Assembly: GCA_045655645.1 (NCBI GenBank)
Contig: JAZOPS010000027.1
Coordinates: forward strand, 1-32,179
Length of the DNA: 32,179 nt
Direction of reading: 5' to 3'
From: Fimenecus sp045655645
GTDB lineage: Bacteria; Bacillota; Clostridia; Oscillospirales; Acutalibacteraceae
Of the stretch, positions 17,094 through 25,273 are shown in pieces; the stretch's first letter is position 1, and each line of letters begins with the position of its first letter. The notes beneath the pieces were generated by a model, which did not search any database, had not been told where the DNA came from, and worked only from the letters and a program-made list of their open reading frames with translations. The position numbers and the translations under genes are program-made.

Positions 17094-17915
17094 TTAATCC
17101 CCACATCCGCAACCTGTGAAGGTGTCGCCTTTCAAGCAACCTTCTTTAGGTGGAAAGAACTCGTCAACAGGGAATTGGATTTTTCTAAATGCGTCGCAAG
17201 GGTTATCTGTGTCACAACTACACTCTTTGCTTGGAATACAGAAATCATAAGCAGGAATAAGCATCTGCACATCTCTTTCAAGTTGTACAATTGTGAAAAT
17301 TCCGAGAGTGACTGTAACGATTTTTTCGGGTTCGTGGTCGTAATAATCGAAATCTCCGTCAAAGCAACAGCAAACACATTTTGGCAATCTGCCAGGCTTG
17401 TGACAAGGGTCGCAACAGTCGTGTGCTCTACGAAGTTTGGCGTCAAGGCAAATTGGGTCAACTGTTTGCACCTTGGCTTTTGGATTGGTGTTGGTCATTT
17501 GAAGTTGGGTGTCTGTGTCGCAACTTGCAAATTCAGATGAGAATACTTTCACGTTGCCCTCTGAGCCATAGAGAATACATTTTTTAGAAAAACTTGCAAG
17601 ACCTTCAACAATTGTTGGGGGATTTGCGTGGCCACAGAAAACATCAAGGCAAACCTTGAAGAAATAAGTAATATCTACTGAATAAAAGCCACGGTTAAAA
17701 GGTACTCTTTCAACTTCAATAAATGCGTTAAGTACTTCACTGCCTCTGCAACGGACGTTAGTCGCTTTGTCGATTAGGCATTGTGCCGATGATGTGAAAT
17801 AAACTCTCAAATCTTCAAGGCAATCTTTGTCTGCACAAGAGTCATAAACTCGGTTTGTATCGATACAAACAGCTTCTTTGATTTTTGATTGGATACAGTT
17901 TCTATTTTCTGACAT
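17094..17915 (-). CDS. Cysteine-rich conserved protein of unknown function
   Basis: The protein (273 residues) contains 25 cysteines, about 9 percent, several in clusters (HDCCDPC, KCVCCCFDGD, CIPSKECSCDTDNPC and a terminal GCGCGD). There is no signal peptide or transmembrane helix. The central part is regular, with PFNRGFYSVDITYFFKV, EGLASFSKKCILYGSEGN and TVTLGIFTIVQLERDVQMLIPAYDFCIP, and I recall similar hypothetical proteins in Clostridia. The content would fit a disulfide- or metal-rich spore coat or crust protein, but this is inference. The start at 17915 is chosen because AGGAGG sits right before it; a longer frame to 17945 would bury that site. No convincing promoter was found upstream. 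Confidence 0.75.
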   Translation of the reverse strand: MSENRNCIQSKIKEAVCIDTNRVYDSCADKDCLEDLRVYFTSSAQCLIDKATNVRCRGSEVLNAFIEVERVPFNRGFYSVDITYFFKVCLDVFCGHANPPTIVEGLASFSKKCILYGSEGNVKVFSSEFASCDTDTQLQMTNTNPKAKVQTVDPICLDAKLRRAHDCCDPCHKPGRLPKCVCCCFDGDFDYYDHEPEKIVTVTLGIFTIVQLERDVQMLIPAYDFCIPSKECSCDTDNPCDAFRKIQFPVDEFFPPKEGCLKGDTFTGCGCGD

Positions 17916-17991
17916 CTCTGTTCCTCCTAAATAAAAAATTGTCAACTGACAGTACCATTTTATGAAAAATCTATTATCTTGTTACAACTTA

Positions 17992-18020
17992 TTGCAAGAG
18001 AAAATAAATTGTGATAAAAT
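17992..18020 (+). promoter_or_regulatory. Promoter of the GGDEF gene
   Basis: TTGCAA (17992-17997), a 17-base spacer and TAAAAT (18015-18020) with an extended -10 (TGA) lie 31 bases before the start at 18052. The longer reading frame from 17962 would start upstream of this promoter, which supports the shorter protein. Confidence 0.75.
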
Positions 18021-18051
18021 TTTAATAGAGAAAATAGGAAGGGGGATAATT

Positions 18052-19227
18052 ATGAAAAGTAAAATTCTTGGCGAGTTAACCCAAATAGCAAACAGAATGA
18101 TTTCACAGGTGGCTGATGTAACAACTGCAAGGCGCGAAAGAAAAAGCGAGAATCCAATTTATCGTGAAATAGAAGCAGATAGAATTCACGCTAATTATAT
18201 TCGAATTATCCCTGCGACAGTTGTTTTGTTGGTTGTCGAAATCTGTGGAATGATTTGGGCAATTTGGACTAATGTTAAGTTTGATTATGGCAAAGGCTTT
18301 TTGTGGTCTTGTTGCATTTTTGCATTTATCTCAGTTTGCGTAATTATAGCAATTGAAATGGATTTGAGAAAAAGTTTTATATCAAATAAGAAAAAGAAGA
18401 GTGTTTATATAGGTTATTGGATTATTTATATGATTGAAGCGCTGTCGTTTTCGGTTATGGAATATCTTGACCGTGGTGCAATAAACAACTATATAACATT
18501 CATGATTATATTCACATTTCTACCCGTTATTGAGCCCATTCCAAAACTTTTTGTTTTTGCAGTTTCAATGGCAACTGAAGTGTATCTGATTTTATACACA
18601 GATGGCTCAATTGGTACAATAATAGTCTGCATTGCATTGGCTGTTGCAGGTGTGCTTTGTTCACATATCAGATTTTTCTATTATATGGCAAATGCGCTTG
18701 TAAATAAAAAGTTGGAATTCTCGGCAAATGGTGACCCATTGACAGAGTTTATGAACAGACGTGGATTTGACAACAGAATCAACGCAATGAGAGGCTTCTG
18801 TGATGCCAATGGCTATGATGTTTGCTTTATTATGATAGATATTGATAACTTTAAAAAGTTTAACGATGCTCATGGTCATATAAAAGGTGATGTTTGTATC
18901 AAAGCGGTTGCAAAATGTGTTAGGGAACATTTCTCAAGACCAACTGACCTTTGTGTCCGTTATGGTGGTGAGGAGTTTCTCGTTGTCACAGCGCAGAAAA
19001 ATGTGCCTGCATTGGTTGAATACTTAACAAAATTGCTTAAAGACATTGGACAAATTAAAATTGAAGGGGTAAAAGAGCCAATTTCAGTAAGCATTGGCGT
19101 TTATACAAGTCTTAACAGCAAGAAAAAATCGACACAATATTTCATTGAAAAGGCAGACGCTCAACTTTATAATGCAAAAAACAGCGAAAAAAATTGTGTA
19201 TCATATAAAAATGAAATATATAGATAA
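18052..19227 (+). CDS. Membrane-bound diguanylate cyclase (GGDEF)
   Basis: The 391-residue protein has about six transmembrane helices between residues 52 and 210 and a C-terminal GGDEF domain (from about 220). DPLTEFMNRRGF opens the domain, IMIDIDNFKKFNDAHGH carries metal and nucleotide residues, and the active loop is GGEEF (305-309). Five residues before it is RPTD (296-299), the RxxD inhibitory site that binds c-di-GMP, so the enzyme should be active and feedback-controlled. No EAL or HD-GYP partner is nearby. The helices look like an uncharacterised membrane sensor. The start follows GGAAGGGGG. Confidence 0.93.
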   Translation: MKSKILGELTQIANRMISQVADVTTARRERKSENPIYREIEADRIHANYIRIIPATVVLLVVEICGMIWAIWTNVKFDYGKGFLWSCCIFAFISVCVIIAIEMDLRKSFISNKKKKSVYIGYWIIYMIEALSFSVMEYLDRGAINNYITFMIIFTFLPVIEPIPKLFVFAVSMATEVYLILYTDGSIGTIIVCIALAVAGVLCSHIRFFYYMANALVNKKLEFSANGDPLTEFMNRRGFDNRINAMRGFCDANGYDVCFIMIDIDNFKKFNDAHGHIKGDVCIKAVAKCVREHFSRPTDLCVRYGGEEFLVVTAQKNVPALVEYLTKLLKDIGQIKIEGVKEPISVSIGVYTSLNSKKKSTQYFIEKADAQLYNAKNSEKNCVSYKNEIYR

Positions 19228-19237
19228 ATAAAAACCG

Positions 19238-19275
19238 AAGGCAAGTTGTGGAAAACTCTATGACTTGCCTTTTTT
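19238..19275 (+). terminator. Intrinsic terminator after the GGDEF gene
   Basis: AAGGCAAGT (19238-19246) pairs with ACTTGCCTT (19263-19271) across a 16-base loop and is followed by a T-run. The downstream arm also contains the -35 box of the next gene. Confidence 0.8.
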
Positions 19276-19293
19276 CATTTTTTGTGATAAAAT
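19265..19293 (+). promoter_or_regulatory. Promoter of the M23-HPrK-PqqD genes, overlapping the terminator
   Basis: TTGCCT (19265-19270), 17 bases, and TAAAAT (19288-19293) with TGA before it. The -35 box lies within the terminator stem of the GGDEF gene. Confidence 0.6.
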
Positions 19294-19338
19294 GAGCGTA
19301 TATATTGGGATTTTATGATTTGAATTGAGGAAACAACT

Positions 19339-21063
19339 ATGTTTGACTTAATCTATAATCAAATATATTACATTGGAATTCAGGCTATCCGTTACGGTAA
19401 ACGTTTTTTCAGATGGCTTGGTTCATTATTGTTAAAACCTATTAAATTCTTGGGAACTTTGATTTTTACACTTATAATTGTTATTGATAAGCTTGTGTTG
19501 AAGCTCTTCCACGAGAGTGTTGATGACTTTAAAGAATTAGTTTCAGAAACTAAAAGAGTTATGTCCGATTTCAAGACAAGAACACCTGAAACAAAAAAGA
19601 GAGATTTGTTTAAGGGATATGTTTTAAAAGCATTTCAAAGATATAAAAAAGCATTTTTATATGTGTTGAATGTTGCTTTGCCTGTTGTTTCTCTTATGAT
19701 TCTTTTGAATGTTGTGGCGGTTTGGTCAGATGTGACATTTGCTCTTGAAGTTAACTATAATGACGAAGTTATAGGATATGTGAGTAGTGAAGCTGTATAT
19801 AAAGAGGCTCGTCAACAGGCAATTAATCGTCTTGATGTTTCTGTGGCTGCGGCAACTGACACATCTCACGAAGATGTTATTGGTGATGCAGAATATAAAA
19901 TCAAGCCTGTTAAACTTAGTCAGATTAACGATGTGTCTACAATTTGTGATAAATTAATTGAAAAATCAGATAGCAATATTACAAATGCTTGTGGTATTTA
20001 TATTGATAAAGCATTTGTTTGTGCAGTTAAAAATGAAACAGACGCTCTTAGTGTCTTTGACAGTATTCTTGCAGAGCATGAAACAGGCGAAGCAAATGCA
20101 GTTGTCAGCTTTGTGCAGAATATTGAGTATGTTCAAGGGCTTTATCCTGATGAGGCAAATATTGTTCGCGACGCCGCATATCTCAATGAGAAACTTCGTT
20201 CAAAGAAGAGTGAAGCAAGATATTATACTGTTCAGTCGGGAGATACAGTTTCAAAAATCGCAAGTCAGTTTGATATGACATCTGCTGAAGTGTTTAATCT
20301 TAATCCGGAGCTTCGCGAAAGAATATATGTTGGTCAACAGATTCTTCTTTCAGGTGAAGTTGCATTCGTTCAGGTTCAAACAACAAAAACAGAAGTTCGA
20401 ACAGTTGATGTTCCGTATAATACAATAGAAGTGAAGACGGACAGCCTTTATTTGGGTGATAAAAAAGTTGTCACTAAGGGTGTTAATGGTGTTCAAGAAG
20501 TAACTGAATTGGTTACATACATTGACGGCGTAAAAGTTTCAACAAAAGAAGTTTCAAGAACAACCATTAAAGAAGCGGTTGATGAAAAAGTTCAAGTGGG
20601 AACAAAGAAAAATACTGGTTATACTGGTCCTGTAATCTCTTATGGCGGTCGCTTTGTATGGCCTGCATCAGGTGGCGCTACATTTATTACATCTTATTAT
20701 GGTAAGAGAAGTCTTACAGGTTACCATTATGGTATTGACATTACTCGTCCAGGTGGTAGAAGTACTGGTGCTCCAGTTTTAGCAGCAGAGTCGGGAACAG
20801 TAAAACACGCAGGACCAAGAGGCTCTTATGGTTATTGCGTAATAATTAGCCACGGTAACGGATTAGAAACACTCTATGCACATATGATAGCGGGTTCATT
20901 GAGAGTTACTGCGGGTCAAAAAGTCCAGAGAGGACAACAACTTGGTCAGATAGGTTCAACAGGCTTTGTAACAGGACCTCACCTTCACTTTGAGGTTATG
21001 GTTAATGGTACTAAAGTGGACCCAGCACCATATCTTGGAATAAAAACAGGAGTAAACGACTAA
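19339..21063 (+). CDS. M23 family cell-wall endopeptidase with LysM and G5 domains
   Basis: The 574-residue protein is anchored by a transmembrane helix near 105-129; an earlier hydrophobic stretch (36-57) may lie on the membrane. Outside are a variable region (130-290), a LysM domain (about 295-338, YYTVQSGDTVSKIASQFD), a G5 domain (about 348-423) and a LytM/M23 domain (435-565). Zinc ligands His463, Asp467 and His550 (HLHFEV) and catalytic His515 and His548 are all present, so it should cut peptidoglycan cross-links. The start follows GAGGA. The HPrK-like gene begins 4 bases after its stop, so they form one unit. SpoIIQ-like M23 proteins lack the LysM-G5 set, so a vegetative wall hydrolase is more likely. 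Confidence 0.92.
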   Translation: MFDLIYNQIYYIGIQAIRYGKRFFRWLGSLLLKPIKFLGTLIFTLIIVIDKLVLKLFHESVDDFKELVSETKRVMSDFKTRTPETKKRDLFKGYVLKAFQRYKKAFLYVLNVALPVVSLMILLNVVAVWSDVTFALEVNYNDEVIGYVSSEAVYKEARQQAINRLDVSVAAATDTSHEDVIGDAEYKIKPVKLSQINDVSTICDKLIEKSDSNITNACGIYIDKAFVCAVKNETDALSVFDSILAEHETGEANAVVSFVQNIEYVQGLYPDEANIVRDAAYLNEKLRSKKSEARYYTVQSGDTVSKIASQFDMTSAEVFNLNPELRERIYVGQQILLSGEVAFVQVQTTKTEVRTVDVPYNTIEVKTDSLYLGDKKVVTKGVNGVQEVTELVTYIDGVKVSTKEVSRTTIKEAVDEKVQVGTKKNTGYTGPVISYGGRFVWPASGGATFITSYYGKRSLTGYHYGIDITRPGGRSTGAPVLAAESGTVKHAGPRGSYGYCVIISHGNGLETLYAHMIAGSLRVTAGQKVQRGQQLGQIGSTGFVTGPHLHFEVMVNGTKVDPAPYLGIKTGVND

Positions 21064-21067
21064 GGTC

Positions 21068-21787
21068 ATGGAAAAATTTATTATTGCAGGAATAAAAACT
21101 GAATATAATGTGTGTGGGAATTTGCTTCGCGAACGCTCAGAGAAATATAGGGCAGATTTTGACGATAGCGAAACGCAAATTAAGTTTAAAATTAAAGAAG
21201 AATATATTAACAAGAAAAAAGAAGATATTCCATATTTATCATGGGATGAGCATGAATATATGGCAACTTGCAGTGCGTTTTATAGTGAGTTGTTGCGTTT
21301 TGGTGGAATGATGCTTCATTCTTCTTGCGTTGAAAAAGATGGATTCGCTTATTTGTTCTCGGCAAGAAGTGGAACAGGAAAGTCAACTCACACTCATCTT
21401 TGGCTTGAAAATCTTGAAAACACAAGGATTATCAATGACGATAAACCCGCTTTGTTAAGAGAGAATGGGGTTTGGTATGCTTGCGGAACTCCTTTTTCAG
21501 GTAAAACAGATGAAAATCTTGATGTGAAAATACCAGTCAGAGCAATTGTGTTTTTGTTCCGTGGCAAAGACAACAAAGTAAAGAGATTGGATAAATCTAT
21601 GGCAGCGCCGTTAGTTCTGGAACAGACAATTAACCCCGTTGACAAATCTTTGGCTGTAAATATGCTTGATTCCTTGGATTTGCTTCTTCGTGAAGTGCCT
21701 GTTTTTACTTTGCATTGCAATATGGAAAAAGATGCAGCAACTACGGCTTATAACGAAATTGAAAGGTTGATAAAAGATGAAAATTAA
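21068..21787 (+). CDS. HPr kinase-like ATPase/peptide kinase
   Basis: The 239-residue protein has a P-loop SARSGTGKST (98-107) and an NDDKPALL segment with Asp124/Asp125, which fit the HPr kinase/PEP-carboxykinase nucleotide-binding core. It lacks the N-terminal domain of true HprK and is not next to ptsH. Stand-alone HPrK-like proteins of this size are known as tailoring kinases of some lasso peptides (the paeninodin type). It overlaps the PqqD-like gene by 11 bases and follows the M23 gene by 4 bases. The likely reaction is phosphorylation of a peptide or protein presented by the PqqD partner; the substrate is unknown. Confidence 0.75.
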   Translation: MEKFIIAGIKTEYNVCGNLLRERSEKYRADFDDSETQIKFKIKEEYINKKKEDIPYLSWDEHEYMATCSAFYSELLRFGGMMLHSSCVEKDGFAYLFSARSGTGKSTHTHLWLENLENTRIINDDKPALLRENGVWYACGTPFSGKTDENLDVKIPVRAIVFLFRGKDNKVKRLDKSMAAPLVLEQTINPVDKSLAVNMLDSLDLLLREVPVFTLHCNMEKDAATTAYNEIERLIKDEN

Positions 21788-22043
21788 AGATGGCTTTATA
21801 TTAAAAGATGTTGCAGGCAGCAAAATTGTAATTGCAACAGGCACAGCAAGACTTTCTTTTAATGGTGTTATGACATTTAATGATGTGGGCGCAGAGATTT
21901 TTAATTTGCTTGATGGCACAAATTCTCCTGAAGAAATTGTTGCAAAAATCGCAAGTGATTATAATGTGGATGCTCAAATTGTGAAAAGAGATTTTGATGC
22001 GCTTGTTGAGAAACTCAAAGCACATAATTTGCTTGATGAGTAA
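21777..22043 (+). CDS. PqqD family peptide-recognition protein (RRE)
   Basis: The 88-residue protein fits the PqqD/RiPP recognition element fold: a beta strand pair (GFILKDVAGSKIVIATG), the FNDVGAEIFNLLDGTNSPEEIV core with its small winged-helix turn, and a C-terminal helix ending LVEKLKAHNLLDE. In RiPP pathways these domains hold the leader peptide for a modifying enzyme. No radical SAM protein, cyclase, protease or evident precursor is in the window. Its start lies inside the end of the HPrK-like gene, so the pair is translated together. Confidence 0.85.
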   Translation: MKIKDGFILKDVAGSKIVIATGTARLSFNGVMTFNDVGAEIFNLLDGTNSPEEIVAKIASDYNVDAQIVKRDFDALVEKLKAHNLLDE

Positions 22044-22078
22044 TTTATTAAAAAGCATATAAAACTTTATAAAAATCA

Positions 22079-22107
22079 TTGCATATTTAAAATGATTTTG
22101 ATATAAT
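22079..22107 (+). promoter_or_regulatory. Promoter of the Wzz/BY-kinase gene
   Basis: TTGCAT (22079-22084), 17 bases, and TATAAT (22102-22107) with an extended -10 (TGA). Transcription should begin near 22114, which makes an ATG at 22117 unlikely and supports the start at 22141. Confidence 0.8.
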
Positions 22108-22140
22108 CTTCTAGATATGAAAGAAAAGAGGAGTATTGAT

Positions 22141-23619
22141 ATGGAATATAATACAAATAACTCTCAAATCGACAAAGGAATAGATATTGCAACTATTATG
22201 CAATATATACTTCGTATTGTTCAAAAATGGTGGGCAGTTTTATTGGCTGCTGTTATTTGTGCGAGTGCAGGTTTTGTAGTAGCAAAGGTTACTTATGTGC
22301 CACAATATACTTGTACAATGCGTTTCGTTATTGACAACAAAAACGAAAATACAGTATCAGGCGGACAAAGTGCAAGTGATATTAACGCAGGTATGCAGCT
22401 TGCTCGTGACTATGTTGTTATTATGACAGAAACAAACTCACTTATGGAAGCTGTTGCTAAAAACAGCGGTTATGAAATTACAGGTGACCAGGTTAAGAAG
22501 ATGCTTAAAGGCACACTTGTTGAGGACACATCAATTGTTTCCCTTAAAGTAACAACATCTGACCCAGAAGTGTCTTTTGCAGTTGCTACAAGTTATCTTA
22601 ACAATTATGCACAGACAACTGACAAAGCACACAGCAATACAAGAGCGATTGTTATTGACGAACCTGTAATGCCAACAAAGGCAAATGCAGACAGTTCAAA
22701 ACTTCTTTATACATTGCTTGGTTTTGTATTTGGCGCAGGTCTTGTTGTTGCTATCATCTGCATCAGCATTTTCATTAAAGACACCGTTAAACTTACAGAT
22801 GACATTACAAATAAGCTTAATAGTAAAGTTGTTGGTTCAATTATTCATATTAAGAAGAACGAAAAAGGTTCTCTTCTCTTTACAGATAAGAAAACAGGCT
22901 TTATGTTTATTGAAGCATTTAAACTTATTCGTGCAAAGCTTGAGAATACAGCAAAACGTCATAATTATAAAACTTTTGTTTTCACAAGTACTGCTGAAAA
23001 CGAAGGTAAGACAACAATTGCAACAAACACAGCTTTAGCTCTTGCAAAGAATGGCAAATCAGTTCTCTTGATTGACGCTGACCTTCGTAAACCATCTGTT
23101 TACAAAACACTCGGTGTTTCAGCTTCAAATGAAGCAGGTCTTGCAGGTGTAATCACAGGCGAAAAGACACTTAGCGAATCAATCAAATATTTCGAAAAAT
23201 TCAACCTTTTCCTTCTCATTACAAGTCAGGCTGTATCAGAATCTGCTGAACTTCTTTCATCTGATGAAACAGAAGAAATTCTTGCAGCAGTTAAAAATGA
23301 GTTTGACTATGTAATCATTGACACTCCTCCAGCAGGTCTTGTGGCTGATGCAGCAATTCTTGCACAGAATGCAGATGCGTGTGTAATGGTTGTTCGTAAT
23401 GACCACGCTCCAATGCGTCGAATCAGAAAGACTATGGAAGACATTAATGGTACAGGTACAGACCTTCTTGGTGTTATTTATAACGATGCTGACAGCAGTT
23501 CAGCGGTAAATCTTATCAAAGCCGGTAAGAAGAGCAAGAAGGGTTATGGTTATGGCTATGGCTACGGATATGGTTATGGTTACGGCTATGGCGAAGAATA
23601 TAAGAACAAAAAGAAATAA
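22141..23619 (+). CDS. Fused Wzz-type chain-length regulator and BY-kinase (CpsC-CpsD type)
   Basis: The 492-residue protein has a Wzz domain between two transmembrane helices (about 31-50 and 187-210), with the proline motif EPVMPTKA before the second. The cytoplasmic bacterial tyrosine kinase follows: Walker A TAENEGKTT with Lys290, Walker A' LLIDADLRKP (Asp312) and Walker B YVIIDTPP (Asp394). The tail (468-487) is (Gly-Tyr) repeated eight times and then GEEY, nine tyrosines that are the expected autophosphorylation cluster. Such kinases control polysaccharide chain length and export. No glycosyltransferase, flippase or phosphatase gene is next to it. The start at 22141 has an AGAGGAG site. 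Confidence 0.92.
   Translation: MEYNTNNSQIDKGIDIATIMQYILRIVQKWWAVLLAAVICASAGFVVAKVTYVPQYTCTMRFVIDNKNENTVSGGQSASDINAGMQLARDYVVIMTETNSLMEAVAKNSGYEITGDQVKKMLKGTLVEDTSIVSLKVTTSDPEVSFAVATSYLNNYAQTTDKAHSNTRAIVIDEPVMPTKANADSSKLLYTLLGFVFGAGLVVAIICISIFIKDTVKLTDDITNKLNSKVVGSIIHIKKNEKGSLLFTDKKTGFMFIEAFKLIRAKLENTAKRHNYKTFVFTSTAENEGKTTIATNTALALAKNGKSVLLIDADLRKPSVYKTLGVSASNEAGLAGVITGEKTLSESIKYFEKFNLFLLITSQAVSESAELLSSDETEEILAAVKNEFDYVIIDTPPAGLVADAAILAQNADACVMVVRNDHAPMRRIRKTMEDINGTGTDLLGVIYNDADSSSAVNLIKAGKKSKKGYGYGYGYGYGYGYGYGEEYKNKKK
23542..23589 (+). repeat. Hexanucleotide repeat coding (Gly-Tyr)8
   Basis: Eight consecutive GGN-TAY codon pairs encode the tyrosine tail of the BY-kinase. Codons vary at the third base, so the run is kept at the protein level rather than being a recent slippage product. 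Confidence 0.9.
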
Positions 23620-23624
23620 AAATG

Positions 23625-23655
23625 AAAGCCGTACTTAATGTACGGCTTATTTTTC
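23625..23655 (+). terminator. Intrinsic terminator after the BY-kinase
   Basis: AAGCCGTAC (23626-23634) pairs perfectly with GTACGGCTT (23640-23648) across TTAAT and is followed by ATTTTTC. Confidence 0.88.
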
Positions 23656-23681
23656 GGTAGTATAGAAATCGGGATTTTAAA

Positions 23682-25061
23682 ATGTCAGAACAAAGAAATA
23701 ATTTACAAGAAAATAAAATGGGAATTATGCCCGAAGGCAAACTTTTAGCATCGATGGCAACACCAATGATGATTTCGATGCTTGTTCAGGCTTGCTATAA
23801 TATAGTTGACAGCATTTTCGTATCTCAACTTGGTGAAAACGCATTGAATGCCGTGTCGTTGGCTTTCCCAATGCAACAGATTATGATTGCAGTGTGTGGT
23901 GGTACATCTGTTGGTATGAATGCGCTTCTTTCAAGGGCTTTGGGTGCAAAGAATTTTGAAAGAGCAAACAAGATTGCAAATACAGGCGTTTTTCTTGCGA
24001 TTTGTTGCAGTATTGGATTTGCACTTGTCGGCTTGTTGGTTACAAAGCCATTCTTTTTAGCACAGACAGATGTAGAAGAAATAGTAAATTACGGTACACA
24101 ATACACAATGATTTGTATGGTGTTCTCATTTGGTATTGTTGGGCAATTCTGTTTTGAAAAATTGTTGCAATCAACAGGTAGAACATTCTGTACAATGATT
24201 ACACATTTGATTGGCGCAGTAACAAATATTATTTTAGACCCAATTTTAATTTTCGGTCTTTTTGGGTTCCCAAGACTTGAAGTTGCAGGGGCTGCAATTG
24301 CAACTGTTGCAGGTCAAATTGTTGCAGCAATAGGTGCAATTCTTTTTAATCTCAAATTCAATAAAGAAATTCATTTCAGTACAAAACTCATTCGTTTTGA
24401 TAAAGAAATTGTAAAAGATATTTATAAAATCGGCTTGCCTTCAATTGTAATGCAATCAATTGGCTCTGTAATGACCTTTACACTCAATAAAATTCTCATT
24501 ACATTCACAACCACTGCAACGGCAGTTTTTGGTGCATATTTCAAACTTCAGAGTTTTGTGTTTATGCCGATTTTTGGACTTAATAACGGAATGGTGCCAA
24601 TTATTGCTTATAACTATGGAGCAAGAAAATTCAGCCGTGTTAAAAAGACGATTATCATAACGCTAATTACTGCCATATCAATTATGTTGATGGGTGTTGC
24701 TGCGTTTGAAACAATTCCTGACAAGTTGTTGCTATTGTTCAATGCATCAGAAGATATGCTTGCAATTGGTGTGCCCGCATTGAGAATTATTGGTATTCAC
24801 TTGATTTTTGCAGGTTTCTGTATTATTGCAGGCTCTGTTTGTCAGGCAATTGGTAACCCGAATTATAGTTTAATAGTTTCGGTTTGTCGTCAGTTGGTGG
24901 TGTTATTGCCATGTGCATGGTTGTTAGCTCAGACAGGCAAACTTGAACTTGTTTGGTTTGCATTCCCCATAGCAGAATGTGTGTCACTCGTGTTGAGTGC
25001 AATATTCCTTATAAAGACTTTGAAAAAAGCAAAAAAGAAAATGAAAGATATTATTGTATAA
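23682..25061 (+). CDS. MATE family transporter (second copy)
   Basis: The 459-residue protein has about twelve membrane helices and MATE-type motifs: MLVQACYNIVDSIFVSQLGENALNAVSLAFP, GGTSVGMNALLSRALG, and FGLNNGMVPIIAYNYGARK in the second half. It probably exports cationic or other small compounds with Na+ or H+ in exchange. It is divergent from the first MATE protein, so not a recent duplicate. The ribosome binding site is weak and no clear promoter was found; it may depend on read-through of the short terminator upstream. Confidence 0.9.
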   Translation: MSEQRNNLQENKMGIMPEGKLLASMATPMMISMLVQACYNIVDSIFVSQLGENALNAVSLAFPMQQIMIAVCGGTSVGMNALLSRALGAKNFERANKIANTGVFLAICCSIGFALVGLLVTKPFFLAQTDVEEIVNYGTQYTMICMVFSFGIVGQFCFEKLLQSTGRTFCTMITHLIGAVTNIILDPILIFGLFGFPRLEVAGAAIATVAGQIVAAIGAILFNLKFNKEIHFSTKLIRFDKEIVKDIYKIGLPSIVMQSIGSVMTFTLNKILITFTTTATAVFGAYFKLQSFVFMPIFGLNNGMVPIIAYNYGARKFSRVKKTIIITLITAISIMLMGVAAFETIPDKLLLLFNASEDMLAIGVPALRIIGIHLIFAGFCIIAGSVCQAIGNPNYSLIVSVCRQLVVLLPCAWLLAQTGKLELVWFAFPIAECVSLVLSAIFLIKTLKKAKKKMKDIIV

Positions 25062-25066
25062 GATGT

Positions 25067-25093
25067 AAAGCAGAGTTTCGACTCTGCTTTTTT
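25067..25093 (+). terminator. Intrinsic terminator after the second MATE gene
   Basis: A perfect 10-bp stem AAAGCAGAGT/ACTCTGCTTT with a TTCG tetraloop is followed by TTTC, 5 bases after the stop. Confidence 0.92.
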
Positions 25094-25208
25094 CTTGTCA
25101 AAAATCAGAAAAATATATAAAAAATCAAGAAAATTTATGAAAATTAAAGAAAAAATATTATTTTATTCCAAAAATGTTAAAATTTTGTCAATTTAGTCAG
25201 AAAAACCG

Positions 25209-25239
25209 ACTTGAAGTTCAAGTGAACCTATGATATAAT
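25209..25239 (+). promoter_or_regulatory. Promoter with overlapping palindrome before the DUF1836 gene
   Basis: TTGAAG (25211-25216), 17 bases, and TATAAT (25234-25239) with TGA before it. The perfect palindrome ACTTGAA-G-TTCAAGT (25209-25223) covers the -35 box. A regulator bound there would block the promoter; the first gene encodes a candidate. The AT-rich stretch 25094-25208 holds nothing else recognisable. Confidence 0.75.
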
Positions 25240-25273
25240 CAAACTACAATGATGGAAGGAGGGTAAAAGATAT

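Noticed and set aside
22044..22140. Small precursor peptide gene after the PqqD gene
   Set aside because: The space holds the BY-kinase promoter and no frame with a ribosome site other than that of the kinase itself.
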